The notes under the pieces are model-generated. The model searched no databases. It worked only from the letters and a program-made list of their open reading frames with translations, and was not told the DNA's origin. The position numbers and the translations under genes are program-made. Positions 1 through 10,915 of a stretch of DNA of 64,000 nt are shown one piece after another; the stretch's first letter is position 1; each line of letters opens with the position of its first letter. Source of the stretch: Lycium barbarum (Eukaryota; Streptophyta; Magnoliopsida; Solanales; Solanaceae); the NCBI RefSeq assembly GCF_019175385.1, contig NC_083337.1, positions 165,243,713-165,307,712 of the forward strand. Direction: 5' to 3'.

Positions 1-45
1 ATATATATATATATAAATAAATAAATATATATTACTGCTTTTGTA
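1..45. repeat. AT-rich microsatellite
   Basis: An (AT)n tract followed by AAAT-type repeats opens the window. The next 180 bases are AT-rich and show no gene. Confidence 0.8.
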
Positions 46-224
46 GTCCTCACAAAAGTTTTTAATAAAATTTTAAACTTTTCAATTAATTACTTCTAGG
101 TCCTAATCTTATTTTTTAAAGTCAAATTTATTTTTCGTTGTCGAGGTCTACTTTTCAAAAGCTGTCGAACCTCTTAACTAATTTTCCTTGTTGTTGTTTT
201 TTCTTGTTTTCTATTCGGTGCCCG

Positions 225-375
225 ATATCCGCATTTGAGCCCGATTCATCCAGATAACTCGCATTGCGTAGCACCCATTTGGGGGGGGGGGGGGGGGTTG
301 GAAGCACTCCCTCCAAAGTTTTTTTTCATACCCAGGTTCGAACCCGTGTCCCCTGATTAGGGAAGGAGCAACCCC
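225..375 (-). mobile_element. tRNA-derived SINE (Solanaceae type), degenerate
   Basis: Read on the - strand, this stretch carries a pol III B-box-like motif GGTTCGAACC near 334-346. It continues into a body ending in GGGTGCTACGCAATGCGAG-like and CGGATATCGGGCACCG-like words, which I recognise from interspersed Solanaceae SINEs. A run of about 18 G residues (280-297) interrupts it. The family is not certain and no target duplication was identified. Confidence 0.5.
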
Positions 376-499
376 ATCTGCTGTACAAATTCTGTATTTG
401 TCTTAAAAGTTCATTAACTATTTATAGATTAGTAATTTAGAACTAAATAACTTTTAAAAAATTAGGATCCAGAACTTATAAACGTCAAATTTTGGCTCG

Positions 500-640
500 G
501 CATTTGCAACAACAACAACGTACCGAGTAAAATCCCACCAGGTGGGGTCTGGGGAGGGTAGAGTGTACGCAGACCTTACCCCTACCTTGTGACAGGTAGG
601 GAGGTTGTTTCCGATAGACCCTCGACTCAAGGAGAACTAA
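500..640 (-). mobile_element. 3'-terminal fragment of RTE-type LINE or partner SINE
   Basis: On the - strand the fragment reads through a block also found at 4048-4190 (key word GGTCTGCGTACACTCTACCC) and ends in a (TTG)n tail, seen on + strand as CAACAACAACAA near 508-520. It is the 3' end of the same family as the LINE at 4048-5345. Severe 5' truncation is typical of LINE insertions. Confidence 0.65.
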
Positions 641-824
641 AAAAAGCATCAGTAATAATAGTGTGTGTATATATATATAAGTAGTAATAGCAGCAAAATA
701 ATAAAATAACAGAGTGAAATAATAAATCAGATAGTATAATTTCATCAAAATGAAAGTTAAAATATTAAAGGAGTGAAATGAAAGTTTTTCTTTTATATAT
801 TGAAAATATACTTATATGAAATTT

Positions 825-1004
825 GAAGGGGAACCTTTGAGTAACCAGTAAAGTTGTTGCCATGTGACCAGGAGGTCACGAGTTCAAGCCATGGGAATAG
901 CCTCTTGTAGAAATGCAAGGTAAGGCTACGTACAATATGCCCTTGTTGTCCGGTCCTTCCCCGAACCCCGCGCATAGCCGGAACTTAGTGCACCGGGCTG
1001 CCCC
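825..1004 (+). mobile_element. TS-type tRNA-derived SINE with target duplication
   Basis: This 180-bp element contains an A-box-like segment (GAGTAACCAGTAAAG), the conserved GTGACCAGGAGGTCACGAG core with B box GAGTTCAAGCC, and a 3' end TTAGTGCACCGGGCTGCC. It is flanked by a near-perfect 18-bp direct repeat (807-824 and 1005-1022, one mismatch), the target-site duplication. The same family occurs in exon 5 of CA copy 4 and in intron 5 of copy 6. The family assignment rests on recognition of the Solanaceae TS SINE consensus. Confidence 0.88.
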
Positions 1005-1418
1005 TATACTTATGTGAAATTTAATTATTACTAACATAAATTATATTTTTTTAATTAAAATATCTACTTTATATCTTGGGTTTGGGCCCGGACTTAGCAC
1101 GAACCTCACGTAACTAGTGTAGGATATATTTGGGAAAAAGTGGGCCCCGCCATTGCTTCACTTGCCTTATAGTTCAGGTGGCACGGTTAGTACACATACA
1201 AGGTGAACGATCGTGAAGTTTTTGGTAATTACAAAAGTTAGACAAAGCTTTAAAATATACTCCAACAACAACTTCACTTACAATAGCCAAAGCAAGATCA
1301 TAATACATACTTCAACTACCATATTTACATAAGGTCAAACATGCAGAGATGAGTTTTGACCACACACAGCTTATTCCCATTCACTAATAGATATACGTCC
1401 ATATACCTACGTTGTATA

Positions 1419-1656
1419 TTAGAACTTTCCAGCATCTGTGTTATCTCCTTTAGGAGTAGCACCTCCACCACCATAATTGTTATTGAATTCTTGCCTACTC
1501 ATATAATTGTGGTTATCCATAGTTCTTCTTCCTCCAGTCTGCTGCTCATTATTCTCACTCCTACTTGTAGTAGCCATGCAAAGTCATCACCAACATAACT
1601 AAAACAACAACAATGAGTCTCATTTTTTCACACTTCCTTTGAACTCCTCCTGCCAT
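1419..1656 (-). pseudogene. Frameshifted copy of the small secreted-peptide-like gene
   Basis: The - strand sequence is a near copy of the intact reading frame at 6296-6535. It starts MAGG, has a hydrophobic run (MRLIVVVLVMLVM), and its 3' half would encode the same NNYGGGGATPKGDNTDAGK tail. Compared with the other copy, two bases are missing near 1576-1585, just after the hydrophobic segment. The frame then reads into TAG and the mature-peptide region is out of frame. The rest of the body is well conserved, so the break looks young. A MITE sits upstream in what is probably the 5' UTR intron. Confidence 0.7.
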
Positions 1657-1741
1657 TTGAGGATAAAAAAATACCGAATTTGACTTATATATATATAATT
1701 TTTACACTATGATTGTATTTAGCTGATTATAGCCGATTATA

Positions 1742-1912
1742 CAGTCAAACCTCTTTATAACGGTGTCGCTGTCTGGATACTTTTTGGTAATTTTAGTAAA
1801 ATTAAATGTTATTATAGAGAACATATAGTGTAACATGACATGAAAGATATAGGTTCCACAGAAAACATGGTTGTTATAGCGAAATGTTGTTATATAGAGT
1901 TATTTGTTGTTG
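1742..1912. mobile_element. MITE in the upstream region of the broken peptide gene
   Basis: About 170 bp beginning ACAGTCAAACCTCTTTATAAC and ending in GTTGTTATATAGAGTT-like sequence forms loose terminal inverted repeats. The duplicate locus (around 6590-6660) lacks it, so the empty site is visible. Its class was not determined. Confidence 0.6.
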
Positions 1913-2720
1913 TAGTAATTTTGCCTGATGTTTTAAAAAAAGGATCAAAACTATCAATGCACAGACGACGTTAGATCAGAATTAACTTAAATAGCTGTCC
2001 AGTTAACTGCTCAAACTAAAAATAGCCGGTAGATGTATGTATAATCAGTGCATAATATATGTATACCGGCCAGGAAAAATAAACAGTGAATCCGACTAGC
2101 TATTTGTGTAAAGATCCACAGACGTTAAACTCAAAAAATCTTTGTTATTTGAACATTGCGATAATATACATGAAAATTTTGATGAAATTCAAACTTACCT
2201 TGATTTCTTAGACAAGAAGAGCTAAAGGATGCTTGACGTTAGTGTTGTGAGGTGTACGAAAACATTAACGATGTTTATATAGAAAATAAATCTAGGTTTC
2301 ATGTTAATACTTTTTTTTAAAATTAATTCTGAGGTACTCCACCAAATGAGGCAAGACTAAGTGGGATTGCCATATTAGATGAATAACATGGCCCTCAAAA
2401 CGATCTAAATGCTGGAGTTGAAGGAATTTTTTTTAATCCGCATAGTGAAATATAATTTAAGGAATCTTACTTTATTGCCAGTGGATTTTATGATACACAA
2501 AAAGTCAACCAGTCAGCAGTTATTTTACTGTGAGACATTGCCTTATTTTGATTACGATAAAATCTCTGAATTGTTTTTTGTCAATTTGTACGATGTGGTA
2601 TAATTCTAGTCTATAAAAGTGGATCTTAGTGTTTGATTAAATCGTCCGTTATCAAAGTAATCAAAGAATTGCATAGTAATTGCATTCTCAGAGGCATCTT
2701 GGTGAATAATAGTACTAATC

Positions 2721-3009
2721 CCCTCCTGGATTATGCTATGCCACTGACAGGATTTGAATCCTTAAGATTATCGGTGGAAGGCAGGAAACTCACTAGGTCA
2801 GCTAGCCCTTAGCCCCAAATACGACGCGGTTTATTTACAGATTAGGTGACTATGAGTTCGCTCAATAATCTCTTTTCTACTTACTATATATATATATTTA
2901 TATCTACCTAGACTTCACATTCAAAAGCTTTTGATTGAATGGAGTTATCACAAGGTAAAGCCTGTCCAATTGTTTTTCGGATGGACGTTGGACTTGTAAG
3001 TTGTAACAC
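2721..3009. other. Intergenic; possible degenerate tRNA-derived SINE
   Basis: No gene is visible. On the - strand, 2735-2815 has a B-box-like GGATTCAAATCC and an upstream TAGCTGACCTAGTGAG segment. Together they could be pol III boxes of an old SINE. Support is weak. Confidence 0.3.
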
Positions 3010-3818
3010 TAGGGATGTAGACAAATTTCACCAAATCGAGAAAGACACGCGACTAGTGGTTTTGTATTGGAAACAAAAAACCCAATTATAATTGATTTGG
3101 TTTCATTTTAATTAAAAAAAGTCAAACCGAACCAAAACAATTCGACATTACATGTATATAATTTTTAAAAGTATTTTATGCATAAAAACATTTATTTATA
3201 ATGTAACTTATATACATTTCTTAGACTTTCATTGTTTTGTCTTTTATATTATTTCAAGTTTGGACTTACAACTTTGAATGTCCATAAGTTTTATAGCCCA
3301 TTGATGTTAGTAACTCAAATCAATACTAATGCAAACAAAATAAATTCAATTCGAACACTAGGAATAACAATAATATCGGATATCTATTCTTAGTTTTGCA
3401 TTAGTTTAGACAGTGAAAATACATAAACTTATTTAAGTTTTTCTATGATATTTTGTCATGTAATTAATACTTATTAGTTATACTTATTTTAGCATGACTT
3501 AGTATTTTTAGATTATGATCATTTTCATAATGATTTCATTACTTTTTTGTGTTAAATATTTTAGTACAATGTCATCACTCATCTCACATTTTGTGTTATT
3601 TTCTTAAGAAACACCTTAATCAGATAGTTGTATCTTACTAGGACTAAAGAAATATTTGAAGCACAAGTTATATATTTTGTATGAAGACTTTACTGAAAAA
3701 ATCCGAGGTTGAAAAACTCGACTTTTATTGGTTTGATTTGGTTTATAGATTTAAAAACCCGACACAATTAGTTTGGTATTTGAAAAATCCAAACCAACCC
3801 GATCCATGTACACCCCTA
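3010..3818. mobile_element. hAT-like nonautonomous element
   Basis: The ends are inverted: TAGGGATGTAGACA on the left, and TAGGGGTGTACATGG on the right read from the other strand. The flanks repeat TGTAACAC (3002-3009) and TGTAACAA (3819-3826), an 8-bp target duplication with one mismatch, as expected for hAT. The interior is AT-rich, with TTTGGTTTGATTTGG-like subterminal repeats in both orientations and no transposase frame. Confidence 0.75.
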
Positions 3819-4047
3819 TGTAACAAATTTAGGCCTAATTGATTCAGCTACTATCTGAAGCAAATGCATCTGAGTCTCTTTTGGGCTTTTTCAACGCCTG
3901 ACAATAGTGATCCACATATTAATATTTTGGATGATTTATAAGAATGACCTTGGAGGTGATTAATTTTGAATAATTGATCCCGCTTGTTTCATAAAATTAT
4001 GTTTATATTCTATACGTTTTGACCTTGAACTCTTGCTCATGGAATAA

Positions 4048-5345
4048 ACAACAACAACAACAACAACAAGCCCAGTATAATCCCACCATGTGGGTCTGGG
4101 GAGGGTAGAGTGTACGCAGACCTAACCCCCACCTTGAAAGGTAGGGCGGCTGTTTCCGAAAGACCCTCGGCTCAAGAGAGGAGAACAAGAGAGGAAAAAA
4201 CAAGACAAAATGTTAGATAGGACCAAGCATATCGAAAACAATAAGAAAGCAAGGAATAACAAGGAATAACAAAAGCGAGAAAGTCATGGTAGAACAGTTC
4301 GGAAAGAAAGGAGCATTAACTACTATAGATAACTAAGATAACCAAAGTACAATAGCCCAACAAATATAAGCAGCAATCCAATGCAGAAATCAAATGGCAA
4401 TAAACAAATGAGCAAGACTACAACTACTATGGTGAAATGATTAGCCACTTAGCCTTCTATCCTAATCTAAGTCCTCCACAACCTCCTATCTAAGGTCATG
4501 TCCTCGGTGAGCTGAAACTGTGTCATATCCTGTCTAATCACCTCTCCCCAATACTTCTTCATCCTCCCTTTGCCTCTCCTGAAACCGTCGATAGTCAACC
4601 TCTCACACCTCCGCACTGGGACATCTGTGTCTCTCCTCTTCACATGCCCAAACCATCTCAGCCTCGCTTCCCGCATCTTGTCTTCCACCAATGCCACTCC
4701 CACGTTGTCTCGAATATCTTCATTCCTAATTCTATCCCTCCTAGTGTGCCCACACATCCACCGCAACATTCGCATTTCCGCGACTTTCATCTTCTGAACG
4801 TGAGATTTCTTGACTGGCCAACACTTTGTCCCGTACAGTAAGGTCGGTCTAACCACCACTTTGTAGAACTTGCCTTTAAGTTTTGGTGGCACTTTCTTAT
4901 CACACAACATTCCGGGGGCGAGCCTCCATTTCATCCACCCTGCACCAATACGATGTGAAACATCGTCATCGATATCCCCATCTTCCTGTATAATAGACCC
5001 AAGATACTTGAAACTTCCTTTCTTTTGAATGGCCTGGGTACCAAGCCTCACTTCCTCGTCAGCCTCACGCGGTAGGCCACTGAACTTGCACTCCAAGTAT
5101 TTTGTCTTGGTCCTACTCAATCTAAATCCTTTAGACTCCAACGTCTGTCTCCATCCCTCCAGCTTATCGTTAACTCCGTTGCGAGTCTCGTAAATCAGGA
5201 CTATGTCATCCGCGAACAACATACACCAAGGCACCTCACCTTGTATTTGTCGCGTCAATTCATCCATCACTAGGGCGAATAGAAACGGGCTAAGAGCTGA
5301 TCCTTGATGCAACCCCATCATAACAGGGAAGTGCTCCGAGTCTCC
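4048..5345 (-). mobile_element. 5'-truncated RTE-clade LINE
   Basis: The element runs on the - strand from a reverse-transcriptase fragment (4467-5321) through a 3' untranslated region to a (TTG)n tail, seen on + strand as (CAA)n at about 4048-4068. It is truncated in the RT domain just upstream of 5321, where the frame still reads EHFPV before the conserved [13 protein letters not shown] motif. The upstream RT motifs and the endonuclease domain are missing. Pieces of the same 3' region recur at 500-640 and 10916-11352. Confidence 0.88.
4467..5321 (-). pseudogene. RTE-type LINE reverse transcriptase, C-terminal part
   Basis: An open frame of 284 codons encodes the second half of a non-LTR retrotransposon reverse transcriptase. 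Residues 3-15 ([13 protein letters not shown]) are a core RT motif, and [10 protein letters not shown] at about 34-43 holds the catalytic FADD aspartates. [20 protein letters not shown] and RWFGHVKRR are typical of plant RTE elements downstream of the RT core. The stop is followed by the LINE 3' UTR. The true N-terminus (endonuclease plus early RT motifs) is missing, so the Met at 5321 is not a native start and the fragment is not expected to be mobile by itself. Confidence 0.88.
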
Positions 5346-6104
5346 TCAAAATTCAAGACAACCTATTTTCAACTTCATTGGGGATAAATTTTTGATATTT
5401 TTAACAAATCTCATTTTCTACAAGGACAACCATTACATCCTATAATGGACCCAGGTCAAATCTCGGATGATTGGTAACAAACTAACAATATTGCTTATCT
5501 ACATTGCATTTTAGATTTTAATAATTTCGATAACTGTTACATTTGATGAAATAAATTTTTAACCTACGATCAACAATATTTCAAGAAAAAATTAAATGGT
5601 CATATTGTCAATTAAATAAAATATTTTTAAAATACTGAATCTTTGCATATACATCTCAGAAAGTTGGAGAACATAATTCAAATAAAGCTAAAATAAATAA
5701 TTTTTTAGGCTTCTATTAGCCGCCCTTGATCCATGATCATTGCGAAAGGGTGTTGGACGCAGCTTGGAGCTGTCCCCAGATATCGAACAGTGAGAAAAAT
5801 GATACATACATATAATGACAAAATATGGGAGGAGAATGACGAAAATTAAAATTGTGGTCCAACTACACACTACAGGAAGTTTGGCTATATGGATCTAAGT
5901 TGCATTCATTAGCGGCATAAACTTTTTATATTATCGGTGTAATTTAATTTATATAAAAAATGATTATGAAATATTTTTGTAAAGTTAAATGTATACTTTG
6001 TAATGACTTGATCGTGCTAGTATCTTTTACAACGTGCATATATCAAGATATATAAAAATTAAACTTAGCCATATATATACAGATAAGGTATTGATATGAA
6101 GTTT
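5346..6104. other. Intergenic, AT-rich; one short unassigned ORF
   Basis: No recognised gene. A 60-codon frame on the - strand (5688-5870) has a hydrophobic N-terminal segment (TTILIFVILLPYFVIICMY) followed by a basic stretch with DSSKLRPTPFRNDHGSR. It has the shape of a short secreted peptide precursor, but I recognise no family, it has no paralogue in the window, and chance is a fair explanation. Confidence 0.3.
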
Positions 6105-6295
6105 TTGCTACAAAAATAGACAAATCTTTAACATAAACTCCAAGTATAACTTCACTTACAACTGCCAAAGCAAGATTATAAAGCATACTTCAACTACCAT
6201 GTTTACGTAAGGTCAAATATGGAGATGAACTTTGACCGCACACAACTTATTCCCATTCACTAATAGATATATATACCATGCATATACGTTGTATA

Positions 6296-6535
6296 TTAGA
6301 TCTTTCCAGCATCTGTGTTATCTCCTTTAGGAGTAGCACCTCCACCACCATAATTGTTATTGAAGTCTTGCCTACTCATATAATGGTGGTTATCCATAGT
6401 TCTTGTTCCTCCAGGCTGCTGCTCATTATTCAAACTCCTGCTTGTAGTAGCCGAACAAGAACTCATCACCAACATAACTAAAACAACAACAACGATTCTC
6501 ATTTTTTCAGACTTCTTTTGATCTCCTCCTGCCAT
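6296..6535 (-). CDS. Small secreted-peptide-like protein (79 aa), family not recognised
   Basis: The frame encodes 79 residues: a basic start (MAGGDQKKSEK), a hydrophobic stretch MRIVVVVLVMLVMSSCSA that reads as a signal peptide, then a polar, Gly/Asn-rich tail with MDNHHYMSRQDFNNN and a C-terminal GGGGATPKGDNTDAGKI. This layout (signal sequence, variable spacer, conserved short C-terminus) is that of plant signalling peptide precursors. I cannot place it in CLE, CEP, PSK, PSY, RGF or IDA. A donor-like AG|GTAAGT on the - strand at 6960 suggests a 5' UTR intron. If its acceptor is the CAG in ATGGCAG, translation begins at the second Met (6502), giving 68 residues starting MRIVVVV. A duplicate at 1419-1656 is frameshifted. 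No function is claimed. Confidence 0.6.
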   Translation of the reverse strand: MAGGDQKKSEKMRIVVVVLVMLVMSSCSATTSRSLNNEQQPGGTRTMDNHHYMSRQDFNNNYGGGGATPKGDNTDAGKI

Positions 6536-7035
6536 TTAACTTATATAAACAAACGATATAAGGAATATTTACACTATAATTATATTTAACTGGTTATAGA
6601 TGGTCATATACTTTCTAGGTCATGAAATTAGGCATAACGTAGACAGTTATTTGTAGATGTAGTTATTTTGCCTGATGTTGTAAAAGAAGATCGATCAAAG
6701 CAATCAATGCAGAGACGACGTTAGATCAGAATTAACCTAAATAGAGTCCTGCTAACCTATCAAACTAAAAATAGCCGGTGGATGTATGTATAATAAGTGT
6801 ATAATCTATGTATACCGGATAGGAAAAATAAACAATGATTCCGATTGGCTATTTATATAAAGATCCCTGGAGGTTAAACTCAAAAATAAATTGAGGATGT
6901 TTGTTATTTGGACATTTGATGATAATATACAATGAAAAATTTGGTGAAATTTAAACTTACCTGGATTTTTTTCAATAAGAAGACCTAAAGGATGTTTGTC
7001 GTTAGCAATTGTGAGGTATAAGTAAGATTAACAAT

Positions 7036-7044
7036 GTTTATATA
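7036..7044 (-). promoter_or_regulatory. TATA box of the peptide gene
   Basis: On the - strand CTATATAAAC lies about 75 bp upstream of the donor-like site at 6960 and about 500 bp upstream of the ATG. It is conserved in the duplicated copy (about 2273-2281), which supports a transcribed 5' UTR exon at roughly 6961-7010. Confidence 0.5.
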
Positions 7045-7505
7045 GAAAATAAATCTAGGTTTCATGTTAATACTGTTTTTTAAAATTTATTCTGAGGTAC
7101 TCCGCCAAATGAGGCAAGACTAAGCGGGATTGCCATATTAGACGAATAAGATGGCCCTTAAAACAATCTAAATGATGGAGTTGAAGGAAAACAATTTATC
7201 CGCATGGTGAAATATACTTTAAAGAATCTCAGTTTATTGCCAGTGGATTTTATGATACACCAAAAGTCAACCAGTCAGCAGTTATTTTACCGTGACATTG
7301 CCTTATTTTGAAATTGCTTTCTTGTCAATTTGTCTGATGTGGTATAATTTTAATCTAGGAATGTGGATCTTTGAATGACTTATTTTGAAATAAGTTGATT
7401 TTGATTAAATTATCCATTATCAAAGTAATCAAAGAATTGCATAGTAATCTGCATTCTGAGAGTCATCGTGGTGAGTAATAGTACTAGCTAATCTCCTCTT
7501 CCTCT

Positions 7506-7939
7506 GCCTATTTAAATGACTTTTTTCAGATTTTATAGCCTATTTTGGCTGTGTTTGGGTAATAGTACTAGCTAATCAAATATTTTTTTTTAGAAAATTG
7601 AGGTGTTCGACAAAGTTTATAGGAAAAATATATGTGTTTTTGAATAGAATCAGAAACTATATTTTAGAAGTAGAAAAAAGTTGTTGCTCTAATATTTAGT
7701 CAAATACAGATTGTTACTTTTGAAAAAAATACTTTTGACATTAGCACTTTTTAAAATAAGTTGATTTTCAAACTTGACCAAACAAGCTAACTCCAACAGG
7801 AGAAATAGCTGGGTGAATAATGTCTACCTTTTGTGAGTTTTGAAGTCTTGGTTTGAATAAGATTAATTGCAAGATATCTAATAAAGAGGCCTAAAAACCA
7901 ATGTGGAGTGATTTTAACATCCTTCACCGTTATAGTCAG
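7506..7939. other. Intergenic, no gene seen
   Basis: AT-rich sequence with no recognised coding or mobile signature. It ends at the 8-bp repeat flanking the next hAT-like element. Confidence 0.5.
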
Positions 7940-8930
7940 TAGGGGTGTATATGGACCGGTTGGTTCAGATTTTATAAATACCAAATCAAACTAATAATAT
8001 CGGGTTTTTAAATTCATAAATCAAATCAAACCAACAAAAGTCGAATTTTTCAATTTCGGATTTTCTTGAATTTTCTCGGATTTTTCGAATTTGTCAGTTT
8101 TTCGGTTTTTTTTTCGATGCGAAGCATCTTACAATAGCATTTGCTTGACCAAAAATTAAAAAACGACCCTTTTTCTCTCTGTCCAGTTTTTTATTTATTT
8201 TTTATTTTTAGTTACAATCTGTTTAATATTTTGCAATTGGAACAGAGGGATTCAGCAATAACATCAGCAATTGGCCACAACAGTTGCTTTTCTGCTCAAT
8301 TGGTTGTCCCTTGATTTGAACTGTGCTACCATTCTTCTTGGTTCCAGTGGGTCGGTTACCCATTTTTTCTTGATCTCTTGCTGGTCATTAACAAAAATTT
8401 CTTTTTCCAAGTCAAACATGCACATCCACTTATGACAACATTAAAATGTAAATGTCACACTTGTTCTGTAATTGTTGTCTTAGACAAAACAAAAATATAG
8501 CAAATATAAGAATCCACCTTAGAATTCATAAAGTAATACTCTAAATCATGTAACCTATTACAACTGTAGAGGTGTAAACACTACAGTTGTAAACTTCGTT
8601 TTGGTTTTGACTTTTTGTAATTTGCTGGACATATATAGGTACTATGGGCTAAAAATTATAAGCCAAACCTAATGTCAAAATATTATGAAGCTAAAACTTT
8701 GATTAAGGTATAAAAACATTCATAAATTATATATGTATAAGATAATTAAAAAATTGTATACGTATAATCGGGTCGATTTGGCTTCGGTTTGACTTTTTTT
8801 TAGTCAAAATCAAACCAAACCAATTATGATCGGGTTTTTTCTCTCAATATCAAACCAAATCAACTCAAACCACTAATCGGGGTTTTTTTTTTTGGGTTTA
8901 ACTCGGTTTACGGTTTATCGGTTTCCTTTG
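7940..8930. mobile_element. hAT-like nonautonomous element, right end eroded
   Basis: The left end TAGGGGTGTATATGG matches the terminal repeat of the element at 3010-3818. Flanking ATAGTCAG (7932-7939) and TTAGTCAG (8931-8938) form an 8-bp duplication with one mismatch. Subterminal CCAAATCAAAC / GTTTGATTTGG words are present on both sides, but the right terminal repeat is not intact. No transposase frame is seen. Confidence 0.6.
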
Positions 8931-8938
8931 TTAGTCAG

Positions 8939-9379
8939 TATCGAAAGTAACCTTGGGCTATAAATTTGGCAGGAATTAACAAGTTGCAAATCGAGCATTA
9001 ATCTTCTTTTTGAAGTTTCTAACCAGGAAAATCAATGGCCTCCATCGGCAAGCAGAATATTATGTCAACACAACGAAGCTTATACTAATAAAATGCAAGG
9101 CAATTAGCTCCTTTGAAGCCTGCCAGCCGTCATAGATTAGATAAATAGATATAGAAGTAGAGATAAGGAAAAGAAGGAAATGGTGAAGAAAAAATCAAAC
9201 TTGATAGGTAGATACATCGATAGAGAGAGAAAATAGGTAAATAGATGGATAGATAGAGGAAACAAAAAGATGATAAATAGATGGAAAAGAAGAAGAGGAA
9301 TCAAGCTTGGTCTATAAAATTCAGTGTAATTATATTTCTTATTTTTATTTAATTATAGTATTAATATAACATGAATTTA
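8939..9379. other. Intergenic with GATA-rich low-complexity tract
   Basis: The stretch around 9130-9290 is rich in GATA and AGATAGAT repeats. No gene is visible. Confidence 0.6.
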
Positions 9380-9572
9380 AGTCTTACATACATATCGTCA
9401 GTGTAAGAAATTTTTTACACTATTAGTTCATCGAAAAGATATTTATATGTAATTTTCTTTTAAATGTGGGATTTGTGATATTGAAAATAGGACAAGTTAC
9501 CTACCACAATATGTAAAGGTGACCTGACGGTATAAAAAAGTTCTTACATTGACGGTGTGTATAACTTAATCT
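9380..9572. mobile_element. MITE candidate with inverted termini
   Basis: The ends are imperfect inverted repeats. Left reads CTTACATACATATCGTCAGT followed by GTAAGAAATTTTTTAC. Right, read from the other strand, gives TATACACACCGTCAATGTAA then GAACTTTTTTATAC. A clear target duplication was not seen. Confidence 0.55.
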
Positions 9573-10196
9573 CTTACAACTTATATGGTTATTAATGTTG
9601 AAATTGAGTTATGGTTATTGATTAAGTTGAGTTAAACTGAGTTATTAACAACTGGATGATGTGATATTCAATTGTAATTGATTAGTTTTTTTTTTTTTTT
9701 TTTTGCTGAACGAAGTAATTGATTAGCTTCATATACACAAGATTATATACATGAAATATCTATGTATGTATTGGCTTGAAATTTGAAATATAAACTTAGA
9801 AATCCATAAGATTGAGCCATAAACCCCTAAATTTATAAACTGAGGATTTGATCTTTTTTAAGAACGCCATTAAAACAATAGTAGCCTCTATAAGGAAGAA
9901 CGTAACCGTTGAAGATTTTGCCTATAACCAAAGCCTAATCAACTTGTCCTTTCGTTGACAAAAATGTTCTCAATTTTCAATGTATAGACTAAACTATAAT
10001 TCAAATTATAGTTTCAAAATTATTACATACTCTATATCTGAATCCGATTTTAAAAACTAAACTAATTGACTGTAAAATAAATTGATTAGTTGTAAATTAA
10101 ATTGATATGAATCAATAAGATCTGTTTTCTGGAGAAAAGAGTTGGACGGTTAGATGGAATTTGGCTCTGAGAGAAAGTGTATTAATACAAGGATTA

Positions 10197-10567
10197 ATAA
10201 TATTTTTGGTCCGTTAGTCATTGTTAAATTTTAATTTTAGTTCCGATGGTATTTAATTAAACACATTTAACCTTTAATTACTTGAAATGTGCATTTTTGA
10301 TCCCTTTGCTTGTGAATCAAAACTAATGTCCTGAAGTACATTGTTTTACCATTTAATATACTCCCTTGTTATGTTAAACTTATATTGTCAATTCTTATTG
10401 AGGGTGATGTACTTCTAAAAATAGTTTAAATATAAGATATTTCCTACATAAAGAGATAAAAAAAATATTTTATTTAATTGAAGATTAAATGTGTTGAATA
10501 TATTGCATAATACAAGGATCAAAATTAAAATTTATTCACAACTGAAAGACTAAAAATAATATTATCA
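10197..10567. mobile_element. MITE candidate
   Basis: The left part reads AATATTTTTGGTCCGTTAGT and the right part, on the other strand, AATATTATTTTTAGTCTTTC. A further inner pairing is ACATTTAACCTTTAATTA with TTAAAGATTAAATGTGTT-like sequence. The boundaries are approximate and the class is unknown. Confidence 0.4.
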
Positions 10568-10915
10568 CTAAGTACAATAAGGAATAATGTTAGAAATAAG
10601 GTTAGTCACATTTGTCTGCCATGTACAAGAAATTTCGTGAAACAATATGCCCCGAATTTCAAAAGCTGAGAAGCGATCAAATTAGACAAAGAAAAAAAGT
10701 TGGACTTTTCTCCAAAATGACTATTAGAATGTGTGTATGAATTTAAATTTCCTTTAGATCATAGCTAGGCACAACCACAAGATTAAAAAAGTTTCAACAC
10801 ACCATGCCAACTTAGACTTGTATAGAATAAAATCTTAAAAAACATTTCATAAGCGGACCATGCCCTTTTCTATAATTTCAAAATGATATATAGAGCGCTT
10901 AATACTCCAGCAACA
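10568..10915. other. Upstream block homologous to the region before CA copy 7
   Basis: Sequence around 10700-10880 (TTTCAACACACCATGCCAACTTAGACTTGTATAG and following) resembles 59900-60120. Both lie upstream of CA genes, so this is probably the distal part of the ancestral duplication unit. No gene is seen. Confidence 0.55.

Larger units (their letters stand above)
1240..2720. repeat. Left copy of a tandem segmental duplication carrying a peptide gene
   Basis: About 1.5 kb here is homologous, with small indels, to 6105-7505. Matching landmarks are the coding body, a splice-donor-like site, a TATA box (about 2273-2281 here, 7036-7044 in the other copy) and promoter-distal sequence up to a GCATTCTCAGAGGCATC-like word. 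The copies lie about 4.8 kb apart, and the LINE and one hAT element lie between them. Confidence 0.85.
6105..7505. repeat. Right copy of the tandem segmental duplication
   Basis: Homologous to 1240-2720. This copy lacks the MITE at 1742-1912 and keeps the peptide gene open, so it is the less altered of the two. Confidence 0.85.

Noticed and set aside
793..975. - strand frame over a GC-rich patch
   Set aside because: It is antisense to a TS-type SINE.
825..1004. tRNA gene call from A and B boxes
   Set aside because: The boxes belong to a SINE with target duplication; no cloverleaf or anticodon arm of a real tRNA was seen. The same applies to 38165-38255 and 40626-40795.
4570..4841. + strand frames over the LINE
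   Set aside because: Mirror images of the reverse-transcriptase frame on the - strand.
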